A DNA stretch of 64,000 nucleotides from Conchocele bisecta (lineage: Eukaryota > Mollusca > Bivalvia > Lucinida > Thyasiridae): positions 38,831,681 through 38,895,680 of the forward strand of contig CM055271.1 of the NCBI GenBank assembly GCA_029237695.1. Direction: 5' to 3'. The notes under the pieces are model-generated. The model was not told where the DNA came from, ran no database searches, and saw only the letters and a list, made by a program, of their open reading frames with translations. Positions within the stretch are counted from its first letter, which is position 1, and each line of letters opens with the position of its first letter. The position numbers and the translations under genes were made by a program. Positions 24,396 through 33,045 of this stretch are shown here, piece after piece.

Positions 24396-24625
24396 AACAC
24401 CGTTGGTCTAAGCAGGAATTACTCGAGTCAGCTGTAAGCGACTGCTACAACTGTTGGGCTGAAAAAGGTACGGTCACGTCTATCGGCCGCGACTACTCCA
24501 AGTTCGAACTGGGTCGGTCCGGCAGGTTGCGACTAGAAGCATCAAATGTCCCGATCATCAACATGACGACCGGGAAACCCCTAGCGCTGAGCACCATAGC
24601 TAGAACCGGGGCGGTGGCCAAATAA
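24299..24625 (+). CDS. Small acidic protein of the virus-like block
   Basis: The frame starts at an ATG (24299) giving an acidic Asp-rich N-terminus (MAGHDIDMDEFDLP, then DRDDDDK). A central basic/aromatic stretch follows (RWRSQHRWSKQELLESAV), and it ends with a hydrophobic GKPLALSTIA motif. An upstream in-frame ATG at 24275 is possible. It is divergent from the capsid-like gene and overlaps or abuts its 5' end, as in compact viral genomes. I recall the closing '-PLALSTIA-' type motif in companions of the capsid-like protein in invertebrate elements. The function is unknown; a minor virion protein is only a guess. Confidence 0.5.
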   Translation: MAGHDIDMDEFDLPTGDRDDDDKIADDGRWRSQHRWSKQELLESAVSDCYNCWAEKGTVTSIGRDYSKFELGRSGRLRLEASNVPIINMTTGKPLALSTIARTGAVAK

Positions 24626-24682
24626 TAAGGGGCGAACTCGGATTCGTAGATTGGAAGACTGGTAAAACAATTATGCCGGCCC

Positions 24683-25503
24683 GTGCTGCAGTCTACCGAC
24701 GAATCGATGGCGAAAACGGCCGCCGCTATAGAAACGGTCGAGCTCAGCGAGGTCCCTCGTGTAGCCACCGACTTTATTCGCACAATGGAGACCACGTTCA
24801 GCGAAGACGAAATACTCAGCACGATGGATGACCCACCGTTAAACCTTCGCGAACTCCGGGGATTCGATAAGGCTATGCAAACAGTCCGGGGCCAACTGGT
24901 CCTTAACCTCTCCAAAGTCACGGCACTGGATGAACAAATCGCGCTAGAAGAAAGAAAACTGGAGGAAGCCCGTGACGATAGAGAATCTACCGAGCGGATC
25001 ACCGAACGCCTGCGGTCGTTGCTGGATGAAGGAGAAGCTCGCGTGGAGGCTGCACCCAAATAAGTCGGATCCGCGAAACAATCTCGAGGGTCCTGCATCA
25101 GGACACGACACTCGGTGAGCGTCTTAGCACTCTGTTCAGAGAGCAGGGCGTCACAATAGTAAGCATCCTCACAGCTCTCGGCATGACTATATCGACCCTA
25201 GTTCTAGCTATCACGGCAGGCGGCGGTGCAGCGGCTGCACCCGCGCAAGCACCCGCGCCATCCGGCGGAGCCAAAGAGTGGGTAAAACAACATCCAAAAG
25301 CCCTCGCCAGTCTCTTGGCTAAATTAGCCGGAAAGGCGGCTGCCGCGCTGCCTGGGTTGATTGGAGATCTCGTCTCCTTCTTGCTATCTATATTATCAAA
25401 AACGGCCGGATGGCTTGCCGAAAACGCTTGGGCTTTAATCGTGGGGATCGCCGGTCTCCTACTATTTGCCGCCCGAGAGTTCCTAAAACCAAAGCGTGAA
25501 TAG
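24683..25503 (+). pseudogene. Coiled-coil and membrane protein of the virus-like block, one frameshift
   Basis: Two consecutive frames, 24683-25063 and 25183-25503, appear to be one gene. The first holds LNLRELRGFDKAMQTVRG followed by a long charged coiled coil (residues ~75-125). The second frame, open from about 25070, contains an FREQG motif near 25137, then TISTLVLAITAGGG, an Ala/Pro linker, a basic amphipathic helix (KEWVKQHPKAL), an Ala/Leu-rich segment with LPGLIGDLVSFLLS, and a C-terminal transmembrane helix ending in basic residues. The frame shifts near 25063. Homologous full-length proteins with this exact order are, from memory, common in cnidarian genomes next to the capsid-like gene. 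A membrane or minor-capsid role is inference. Confidence 0.55.
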
Positions 25504-25743
25504 TCCGACCGCCAAGAGGGCGACGACGATACCTACTTTTTCAGCCTCGTGGGCTGTGACAGTAGTTCCGAAGGAACTTGTTGGTGTACTTTGCGCTGAT
25601 GCATCAAGTCCTATTGCACCAGTTGGAACTAGATTGGTCAGTAAGCGAGGCTTACGGAATACCCCCCGTGTGGGCCCAGGTACCCCTAAATATGTAAAAT
25701 TTTCCAAGTGTGTGGGCTTGTGACCTTGACTCGGGGGCGGCAC
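25483..25743 (-). CDS. Short single-pass membrane protein candidate in the virus-like block
   Basis: The minus-strand frame ends with a hydrophobic helix (KVGIVVALLAVGLFTLWF) directly before the stop, after a Thr/Ser-rich region. It is tail to tail with, and overlaps by about 20 nt, the preceding plus-strand gene, a layout typical of compact viral genomes. Its 5' part may already belong to the adjacent repeat (from about 25690), so the start is uncertain. No family is recognised. Confidence 0.35.
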   Translation of the reverse strand: MPPPSQGHKPTHLENFTYLGVPGPTRGVFRKPRLLTNLVPTGAIGLDASAQSTPTSSFGTTVTAHEAEKVGIVVALLAVGLFTLWF

Positions 25744-26220
25744 GAATGTGAATGTGAAACTGATCCGAGCAAGGAAATAGAAGTTATAACCGATTTCTCT
25801 GATGTTAAGTTTTGTAAAGAGACTAAGTATGTGATCTTGACATTGGGATCAGCATGGATATGTCACAGCATGATAGTAGAGCCTTAGAGGAATGCATGCA
25901 TGAAATATTAAGAATTTTGATTAAGTTATTTCTCGGACGGACGGACGGACGGACGTACGTTCCAACATTTTGGGTTTATGGGGTATTTCCATTGTTTGAA
26001 GAACAATGAAAAAGCCCCTAAGCAACAATAGAGTTTATGAGCTTACGGAAAATCACAAAGGAATATTTTGTTCCTAACCCCGCCCCTAAGCTCTCAAACC
26101 ACCGGACGTTGGCCCGGACGGACGGACGGACGGACGGACGGACGGACGGACGGACGGACGGACGGACGGACGACATATACATATACTCCAGCATGAGGGA
26201 GAGACGCGGACGGGTCACGC
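25690..26220. repeat. Repeat and (GGAC)n microsatellite interrupting the virus-like block
   Basis: Bases 25725-25965 resemble units of the 'ccttgac...catgatagtagag' tandem family seen at 37700-38560. Two (GGAC)n tracts occur at about 25935-25957 and 26115-26172 (about 14 copies). The downstream gene has lost its 5' end into this block. Confidence 0.8.
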
Positions 26221-26234
26221 AAAGAAATATAGGC

Positions 26235-26695
26235 GGGCAGTCAATGTTGTCGAGGGGGTGAACACCACGCTAGCCTCAACTTCCGTTGTGAGCGGGATGG
26301 GGAGTGTGTCTTTATTGTCAACAGTCGTCACAGCGCCGATCGCGGTGGCCTTGAGTGCGGTCGTGGCAGGGGCAGGCCTGCTTGGCATTTCGAGCAGACT
26401 CGTGGTCCGCAAGCTCGAAGCCAAGAGTCGAAAGCACAACCGAATAGCGGTTCTCACGAGGTCCAAGAAAAACAGTATCGACATAATCGTGTCGAAAGCT
26501 ATAGCCGACAACGATATATCATATAGCGAGTTCAAACTGGTCGCCGAAGAGATGGCCATGTACCAGGAGTTAAAGGGCGCGATACAGTCCAAGGCCCGAC
26601 CACAAATTCTCGCGGACGAAGACGTAAACAAAACTCGTCATGGAGGGGAGGGCCGACGAGAGATAAAAAATCTCCTCGCCCGTCTCGGGACGTGA
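26235..26695 (+). pseudogene. Helical protein of the virus-like block, 5'-truncated
   Basis: The open frame continues upstream of the first possible start (GTG at 26258) into the microsatellite flank, so the start is lost. The product has a Ser/Ala/Val-rich hydrophobic region (SLLSTVVTAPIAVALSAVV, residues ~20-45), then basic helices (RLVVRKLEAKSRKHNRIA), then a conserved-looking ISYSEFKLVAEEM segment with an EF-hand-like look but no clear Ca loop, and a basic C-terminus. I recall abundant uncharacterised cnidarian and hydrozoan proteins with this same hydrophobic-basic-'D.EFxLI' order encoded near the capsid-like gene. Function unknown. Confidence 0.5.
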
Positions 26696-26799
26696 TATGC
26701 TTATTCGCGTGTCTGCAGCGGCAGGAGATTCCACCACCATACAGTCCAGCTGTTCCGTCGGCCCCGCCATATGGAACATAAAACATGTTCGGGTCCCCG

Positions 26800-28180
26800 T
26801 TACAAGTACACCACCGTGGTTACGGCACCCACCGACCATCATACATATCGCTTAAAGATGAGTAATACACCAGCGGAATGGAATGAAATGGTGCTTAACG
26901 GCCCATCAACACAAAAGAGTATCATTTAGGGCCAAGCAATGTAAATGAAGAATAAAAATAATAGTAAAATAGTATGCTAGATGTGATTAAGGTAAAAATA
27001 TTAATATGATGAACAATATAAATGATAAACGTGTATAGAATTATAAAATTAGAGAAAATGAGAAACAATTGTTTACAATGATGAAATTAAATTTTCCGAT
27101 ACAAGATAGTTTCATGTAGAAAGTGAAGCAAACCTTCAATGTTCTCCACCTGGAATAACTCCGCAAGTGAAGTAACACTGAAGTGTTTGCCTCGAATATC
27201 GGCAAAATCGATACAGTCCAGTAGGATGTGTTGCACGGTAAATGCGCTGTGGCATGGAATACACCATGGACGCGGCTCACCTTTGAGCATATACGAATGC
27301 GTTAGTCGTGTATGTCAAATGCGCAATCGACTAAGGACAACTTCATCCCGGCGTACATGTCTGTAGCCAGGAGTCCATTCGCCCAGAGTCGGTTTCACAG
27401 CATGAAGTTTATTATCTGTGAGCAGATCCCACTGGATCTGCATTGTATCGGAGATGAATGAGTTGATGGATGATTTAAAATCATGATAGCAAACAGGAAA
27501 ATGAGAATTCGGCAGATTCAGGGTGGCCTTGGCAGCACTATCTGCCCTGTCATTACCCTTGATACCAGTATGACTGGGTAGCCAACAAAAAATAATGTCC
27601 TTGCCAGACGAAAGTAAAATATGGTGTAGCTCCATGATTTGGCGGATAAGTGGATGTTCAAGCTTCATGTTGTACAAAGCTTGTAGTGAAGATAATGAAT
27701 CGGAAAATAAAATGAATTGCTTTCTCCAAGATATTTTCGCGAAATCAAGAGCAAGTAAAATCGCCCTCAATTCCGCAGAAAATATCGAAGATTTGTCTGG
27801 GAGTCTGGATTGAAGATCTCCCTCGGGGACAGCGGCAGCAGATGCTACCCGGTCCCCGATCTTTGAGCCATCAGTAAAAAGCGGAGTGTATGTATTGTAT
27901 CTGTCTTTAACCTCAAGAAAAAGTGATTTAAAAATGGATGGATCAGTTGTTGCTTTCGTGTGAATACACCAGCGGGTTATCGTCATAGATATAGCGCGTC
28001 TCGATACTTTGTCGCATGTGGTTTAAAATTAAACCAATACACGAAACAAGTACACTGCCGTGGTTACATCACCACCATACATATTGCTTAAAGCTGTGTA
28101 ATACACCAGCGAGTTAGCTCCATATATATAGCGTGTCTCGATACTTTGTCGCATGTGGTTTAAAATTAAACGTATACACG
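26800..28180 (+). repeat. Local tandem repeat (~130-200 bp) around LINE N2
   Basis: With N2 removed, 26800-26875 plus 27963-28060 is followed by a second unit at about 28050-28185. Shared words are 'gtaatacaccagcg', 'gtctcgatactttgtcgcat' and 'gtggtttaaaattaaac'. It lies between the virus-like block and the Zn-finger ORF and could be a terminal or regulatory region of that element. Confidence 0.65.
26876..27962 (-). mobile_element. N2: 5'-truncated LINE copy (RNase H part)
   Basis: It is flanked by a 12-bp target duplication, AATACACCAGCG (26864-26875 and 27963-27974). It contains the 3' 1.1 kb of the N1 family: an intact-looking RNase H frame (27315-27986) with FTDGSKIGD, ELRAILLALD, FSDSLSSL and CWLPSHTGIKGNDRAD, and the Cys-rich tail in a second frame. 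It is very similar to N1 but lacks insertion Q, so it serves as the reference for that empty site. Confidence 0.9.
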
Positions 28181-28485
28181 AAACCTCGAAATACACTCAG
28201 CTATAAATACACACATGTTCATAACCCGTGTAATTGAAACATTGTCGTCTGCTGAAAGAAACAGGTGTCCCATTTAGATATGACCAGCTTATTCTTTTTG
28301 TGGGTGCCTCCGACATAGGAAAGCGGTGGTCGGATAAGGTAAGCAACAGCATGACAACGGCGTTCCTATCCGACCGCCGTTAAACTGTGCCATAAATCAG
28401 CCGATATAACGAGCGGTGGTGTAGTGACACTGTCCGACAAATAAACTCCGCAAAATAGTCTTACGTGACTTATCAAAACTACACA
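28181..28485. other. Spacer with an inverted motif
   Basis: 'aaagcggtggtcggataagg' at about 28320 and 'cctatccgaccgccg' at about 28366 form an imperfect inverted pair with a ~30-nt loop. No gene is recognised. Confidence 0.4.
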
Positions 28486-28785
28486 TTAGATCGGTTCTAT
28501 CTTTCTAACTGACTTTCTGATTTTAATTATTACGAAACGATAATACTTGCGAGCACGTAATTCCCTGCTAACCAGTCGATGCGTAGCGCGAGTACCACCG
28601 CATGGTGGACATAGCAGTGACTCGGATCTGGTCCCCACCCCGCAATACCAACATGGGCGAGGCGAAACGGACCCTCTTCGCATCCATGCCCGGTGATGCT
28701 TGCAATATTCGTAAATACCGGTACGATGACATCTCTCGTGACGACCTGTCTTCAACCACGCACACTTATTCTTCACTCGAACCAT
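28486..28785 (-). CDS. Small Cys-rich zinc-binding protein, virus-like block
   Basis: 99 codons. Cys/His pairs: C-A-W-L...C-H-R, YCKHH, PCWYCGVGT, LCPPCGG, then a basic tail. The spacing gives two or three zinc-finger or ribbon units. Proteins of this type (YCxxH...C..CG.GT....LC..CG) occur, as I recall, beside the capsid-like genes in invertebrate elements, which is why I group it with the block at 23793-26695 despite LINE N2 between them. Nucleic-acid binding is inference. Frame and start look intact. Confidence 0.5.
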   Translation of the reverse strand: MVRVKNKCAWLKTGRHERCHRTGIYEYCKHHRAWMRRGSVSPRPCWYCGVGTRSESLLCPPCGGTRATHRLVSRELRARKYYRFVIIKIRKSVRKIEPI

Positions 28786-28794
28786 TGTGTGATT

Positions 28795-29057
28795 ATATAT
28801 ACTGAGTATAACCTATGGATGACTTATCTCTGACACGACGTCAGAGGTTGTTATTTGATATGTATGGAAGATTGCTGTATATACTGAGTATAACATAGGG
28901 ATGGCTTATCTCTAACATGGTGTCAGAGGTGGTGACATCACCATCTCGTCTCATTGATAAGTTCTCATCCAGTGGAGGAAGTATATGGGCTCGTGGTTGA
29001 CGACAAATATGTTCCGCTTTTCTCATCCATACCATGCGAACAGTGGGGGGAAATCCA
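28795..29057 (+). repeat. Two-copy tandem duplication
   Basis: 'tatactgagtataacctatg' near 28798 recurs near 28877, each followed by 'gcttatctct'-like sequence and 'gtcagaggt'. Unit about 80 bp. It ends at the internal TIR at 29058. Confidence 0.7.
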
Positions 29058-29174
29058 AGTAGTATATGGGAGTCAAAAATGACACGAGTTCCCTATGGGA
29101 GGCACCGCGCGTAGCGTGGGTCTTCTATAGGTATCACTGTGCTAAATATAGTACACATCGGCCAGGGGGTATGC

Positions 29175-29601
29175 TTTAGTAGTCCGGTATAAAAAATAGT
29201 GCAGACGTTTTGAGGCCACAGACCCAGTTTGCTTGTAAATGTTGATCCATTACAGCCCAATTTTACTTGAGAAACATGTTGGGGTGTTTTTAACACCAGT
29301 TTCCAGCATATTTCTAGCATTTAAAAGAAATTACTGAGCCTGCTTGTCACGTGATGTGAACACTACGTCACATGACACTTTGATGATAAACAATATGGCG
29401 GATAGGACAATGTTGAAATTTTCTTTCTTAGGAGTAAGTGAACATATTGTTTAATTAGTGAAAATCCGCTGCAGACAGGTTGCAGGTTATGAACAGGTAG
29501 GTTCCACAGCATCCATACGAATAGTGAAAGTGTGAGAGAATGGCCATATTTGGAGGAATCGGTTGAGTTGTATAGTAAAACTAATTGGTGGTTGCTAGCC
29601 T
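29175..29601 (+). repeat. 427-bp direct repeat of B, copy 1
   Basis: Almost identical to 32066-32492, same orientation, a few substitutions. It contains 'atgttgaaattttctttctt' and 'gtgagagaatggccatattt'. Direct rather than inverted repeats are unexpected for a TIR transposon. Confidence 0.9.
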
Positions 29602-29670
29602 ATAAGCATTTCCGGGTCATCAGTGGATGTCGTCTGCTTTCTTTGAAAACAATTCTAAACGGTTTTAATC

Positions 29671-30012
29671 ATGGCTACAGCAAGTTTTATTAAGAGAACA
29701 AAAGACAGAATTGCTGGAAAATCAGTTTTATTTAATGAAAATGGTTGCATCAAGTGGGTCGGGATAACCACAGGTGTACGAGTCAAATATGGAAAGATTA
29801 AAGTTGAATTTCCAAATGATGCAAGAACAAAATACTATTATACACATAGAGTAGCATTCATGTTACACCATAATGTGTTTGAAATACCCAGGCACCTTGA
29901 AATATCACATTTATGTGGTTGTTCCCTGTGTGTTAACCCGGCCCACCTGAGTGCTGAGTCAACAATTATAAATAATTCTCGAAAGAACATTGCTTGCCAC
30001 AGTAACCTTTGA
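29671..30012 (+). CDS. HNH / His-Me-finger endonuclease-like protein
   Basis: 113 codons with an ATG in good context. The N-terminal half is basic; the C-terminal half has YYTHRVAFMLHHNVF, then SHLCGCSLCVNPAHLSAES and NNSRKN. The H-L-C-x2-x2-C-V-N-P-x-H-L pattern with a following Asn-Asn-x-R is the zinc-binding loop of His-Me finger (homing-type) endonucleases. The family usually continues with more Cys/His after NNSR; here it ends at CHSNL, 47 nt inside the antisense end of the transposase gene. It probably cuts or binds DNA for the element. Frame intact. Confidence 0.7.
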   Translation: MATASFIKRTKDRIAGKSVLFNENGCIKWVGITTGVRVKYGKIKVEFPNDARTKYYYTHRVAFMLHHNVFEIPRHLEISHLCGCSLCVNPAHLSAESTIINNSRKNIACHSNL

Positions 30013-31397
30013 AACACATGACTATTGTGCACATTATTCCTGGCATTATGCTCTTTATTTGTTCTAAGTTACCATTATGTTTGGCATGTGCTTGCCTCAA
30101 CTCTGCAATGCACCTGGATCTTACAGAGAGAGCAAATCTGTTTCTCAAGTTTGTTTTGTTGACCCCACGAAACATGTTCGAGCTAAATGGCGCCTTGTTT
30201 ATTTCTCGTTTCAGGGAGTTACTCAGATGGCGGATATCTTTTAGATGCGTTACCGTTACCCTGGTTGAGCGGATCTACACCTTTGTGTGATTTACTATCA
30301 CCGTCCCCCGTGTAATGACTAACGTGTAAGTCACTATTTATCTGCTTCGTAACTAATTCATTCCATTTCGCTTCATTACCTATTGACTCATTTTCGGGGA
30401 GGTTGGCAGTGCAGTGACCATGATGGTTTTGGCAGCTGATATCTCCACCCTGATTTCTTAGCTTACTACCTATTATGCACAGCTTACTGCCAACAAATGC
30501 CCCAATGATTAATTTATCTTTGGTATTATTCTCGCACATAGTGGTTGTCACGATTTTACCCGCTTGAAATGGTGTACTGTCGCTATTGAATATTGGGTTA
30601 TTGTAGCAAGAGTCACCTTCAACTCGAACCGTCTTGCTACGTTTATTGCCACAGAGTTCATTCTCTCTGGCCACAGTTTGTCTGATTTCATGCATACTTT
30701 TAGTGTTTAAGCCAACCATAGACTCTGCTATCCTATTTGACTGCTTTTGCATAGAGTTATACGTCGGCGGAATTATGTTTGTGTTTACCAACAGCCGACA
30801 AGCACCATAATTACTGATTGGTGTGCTCATAAGGCCCAGCTGCAAACCCACATTAGCTTTCCCTGATTTCCTACCCTTTCGACTTGACGGAACCTCTTCA
30901 TATAGTTTATAATATTTACTTTTATATCTACATCGGGTGCATTTTAGCTGCTCAGCCCAACAAATGCCCCATTTTCTTGATGCGGCCGCATCAAATACCA
31001 TTTCGCCACTACAGCGCGTATTAAAGGCGCGATGACTGTTTATTTCAGTATTAAACATCTTCTGGACCTCATACGGTCGATATAATTTGTTTATCAACAG
31101 ATCGGGGTGTACGGATGCATTTTGCGGTACGGCGCATTCGTCAATGAGTTTCGGACGCCTCGACAGAGAGCGCAGAACAGTTACATCATTGTCCGTACCA
31201 TCAACATCTTTACAGGTAAACGTTTTATTTTTATTTACATTAACCCGGGATTTAAATGAGTCTTTGGTTAGCCTGATGGACCTATGATTTGTTCCATTTG
31301 GTGAGTGAGAAGAAAGTTTGTTACCTTTATTTTCATTTACCTGCCCCGTTTGAAATCCGCATTTTTTACCCCGCCTCCTATGCTTATTGGCCGGCAT
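29966..31397 (-). pseudogene. Mutator-like transposase (bivalve/gastropod type), one frameshift
   Basis: The main frame runs from ATG at 31397 to 30219 (392 codons), with a continuation to 29966 in another frame. A single-base shift in an A-run near 30240 links them; without it the protein would be about 475-480 aa. Features: basic N-terminus; FDAAASRKWGICW; zinc-like CTRCRYKSKYYKLYEE; GLQLGLMSTPISNYGA; VRVEGDSCYNNP with a candidate catalytic Asp; HGHCTANLPENESIG; HYTGDGDSKSHKG; and in the tail HLSNSLKREINKA and a Cys-rich end. This matches, from memory, the Mutator-like transposase domain so common in molluscs. It would cut and join the AGTAGTATATGG termini. Convergent with the HNH gene, overlapping 47 nt. 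Confidence 0.7.
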
Positions 31398-32065
31398 GTT
31401 TTCATTAGGTTAACCAAGTTCACTCTGAGCAGTGCATATCGGTAGAGAAATATATATTGGATAGCATTGCTCATTTAACAGACAGTGTCTATACCCTAAG
31501 GAAACAAGTGTCAACACGGGCACACGTGTTTCAATTTCCTGTGACATTTTAACACTTCTATGTCTGAATTCGCTGGCAGCACTCATACACTGGGCTGGTT
31601 TCAATTTAATTTGACACGTATCATTCTGGCATGTCACTAAGTTATGCGGACAAATGTTTCTATACAAATTACAACATGTAGATTGACTAAATACTTCGAA
31701 AGTCACTTTTTCGCCTGTTTTTATGATAAAAAAATGACAAAAATACTCAGAAATCACCAGACTTTCGATAAATTTAATCGTTTTAACCCCATAATTGTGG
31801 AACAGCCAATATTTTTGACAAGCACCATCTATTTTATAATAATTTTTTACAAGTTACAAGTGCATCAACAATATAGACTTTTCCTAAGAAATATATGAGA
31901 AAATAATACTCTGGAAAATTCTGGTGAAACTGAAGTTTCCGCAGCTGGACAGCCATAATTATATGACCATTCTTAAATTGCAACTGTTGAAAAGTTAGTC
32001 TTCTAAATAATGTCAAATTACATTTGCTGTCACGAAATAGGTCAGACAAGACAATGGTAGGCAGT
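31398..32065. other. Transposase upstream region
   Basis: Probable promoter/5' region of the minus-strand transposase. A 115-codon minus-strand frame at 31410-31757 has several Cys but no recognised domain. Nothing else is seen. Confidence 0.35.
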
Positions 32066-32492
32066 TTTAGTAGTCCGGTATAAAAAATAGTGCAGACGTT
32101 TTGAGGCCACAGACCCAGTTTGCTTGTAAATCCTGATCCATTACAGCCCAATTTTACTTGAGAAACATGTTGGGGTGTTTTTAACACCAGTTTCCAGCAT
32201 ATTTCTAGCATTTAAAAGAAATTACTGAGCCTGCTTGTCACGTGATGTGAACACTACGTCACATGACACTTTCATGATAAACAATATGGCGGACAGGACA
32301 ATGTTGAAATTTTCTTTCTTAGGAGTAAGTGAACATATTGTTTAATTAGTGAAAATCCGGTGCAGACAGGTTGCAGGTTATGAACAGGTAGGTTCCACAG
32401 CATCCATACGAATAGTGAAAGTGTGAGAGAATGGCCATATTTGGAGGAATCGGTTAAGTTGTATAGTAAAACTAATTGGTGGTTGCTAGCCT
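32066..32492 (+). repeat. 427-bp direct repeat of B, copy 2
   Basis: Partner of 29175-29601; it abuts the right TIR (32492-32532). Confidence 0.9.
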
Positions 32493-32537
32493 CCATAGGG
32501 AACTCGTATCATTTTGACTCCCATATACTACTCAATG

Positions 32538-32812
32538 CGCCATGTCATGTAGTACCTGGTTCAATGCTAGCTTTACGGGATAATCGCATACTAACATACC
32601 ATGAACTGCCAAAAGCCCGGATCTTTACCCAGTCGAGCACGTCTGGGATCTTATCGACAGACAGATGCGATGGCGCCCACAGCTACCGAACATGCCTACG
32701 GCGAGTGCTACTACAGGAATGGCAGACTGTGACGCAGATTGAGCTATGGAATTACGTAAACTCTATGAGAAGTCAGTGTATGGCTGTAAGTAATGCTTGA
32801 GTTGACACACGC
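32538..32812 (+). pseudogene. Tc1 transposase, 3' part
   Basis: This continues 12413-12798. One frame gives N-A-P-C-H-V-V and R-D-N-R-I-L; the next gives SPDLYPVEHVWDLIDRQMR, the SPIEH(V/L)WD signature with the third acidic catalytic residue of the DDE/D triad. Frame shifts separate the pieces. The right inverted repeat of the Tc1 element follows. Confidence 0.85.
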
Positions 32813-33045
32813 CGTATTCTACTCGAAAATGTTGTAATTTGTGTGCATTTTACATAATGATGCGAGCGTGGTCGACTTTGATCAATTAATTTTGAGTGAT
32901 CGCATATTAATACATTAATAAAACAGTTTCTATATTGCCTTGCTAATGAATTAGCACTACATATGAATCACAGTTTATACTGATACTATATATGGTATGT
33001 GTCTAAAGACGTTATAGGGTGAGCAATTTGAACTTCTAGCAACTG

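Larger units (their letters stand above)
12799..32532 (+). mobile_element. A: 19.7 kb composite element with 41-bp TIRs and 5-bp TSD
   Basis: The left end AGTAGTATATGGGAGTC (12799 onward) and the right end (reverse complement, to 32532) match over 41 bp with one mismatch. CAATG sits directly outside both ends (12794-12798 and 32533-32537). Deleting the element and one CAATG rejoins the Tc1 transposase in frame across its Asp-Asn-Ala-Pro motif, which is strong proof that these two ends moved together. Cargo, left to right: duplicated flank and 165-bp array; LINE N1; ~620-bp direct repeats; second array; virus-like gene block; LINE N2; Zn-finger ORF; HNH and Mutator-like genes. A third TIR copy at 29058 suggests that a shorter autonomous unit (29058-32532) supplied the transposase. 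Confidence 0.8.
29058..32532. mobile_element. B: Mutator-like transposon unit with HNH partner
   Basis: The left end at 29058 has the same AGTAGTATATGGGAGTC terminus as element A; the right end (to 32532) is shared with A. No duplication matches at 29058 (flank ATCCA versus CAATG), so in this insertion 29058 was not the end that moved. Inside: 427-bp direct repeats at 29175-29601 and 32066-32492, an HNH-like gene on plus and a Mutator-like transposase on minus. B is probably the autonomous family member from which the composite A grew. Confidence 0.65.
8263..33045 (+). mobile_element. Tc1/mariner element, split by two later insertions
   Basis: Pieces of one Tc1-like copy lie at about 8263-8290, 12266-12798 and 32533-33045. 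The sequence left of the transposase (from 'gaagttctaattggtcaccct' across the E1 insertion into 12266-12480) is the reverse complement, with divergence, of 32800-33040. The terminal inverted repeats are therefore roughly 200 bp. TA lies at both outer borders, as expected for Tc1/mariner. Removing E1 and A leaves about 1.08 kb, a normal size for a shortened Tc1 copy. The transposase lacks its N-terminal DNA-binding part. Confidence 0.8.

Noticed and set aside
24493..25098. 201-codon Ser/Arg-rich minus-strand ORF
   Set aside because: Antisense of two plus-strand virus-like genes, with the composition expected of a shadow frame.
26532..26842. Minus-strand ORFs over the helical protein gene
   Set aside because: Antisense shadows of the 26235-26695 frame; no domain. 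The first ~30 codons from 26786 could be a separate start but support is too weak.
12799..32532. Element A as an intact Polinton/Maverick
   Set aside because: Size and AG..CT ends are suggestive, but the duplication is 5 bp, the TIR is only 41 bp, and no protein-primed polymerase, integrase, protease or ATPase is seen. A Mutator-like transposase sits at its end.
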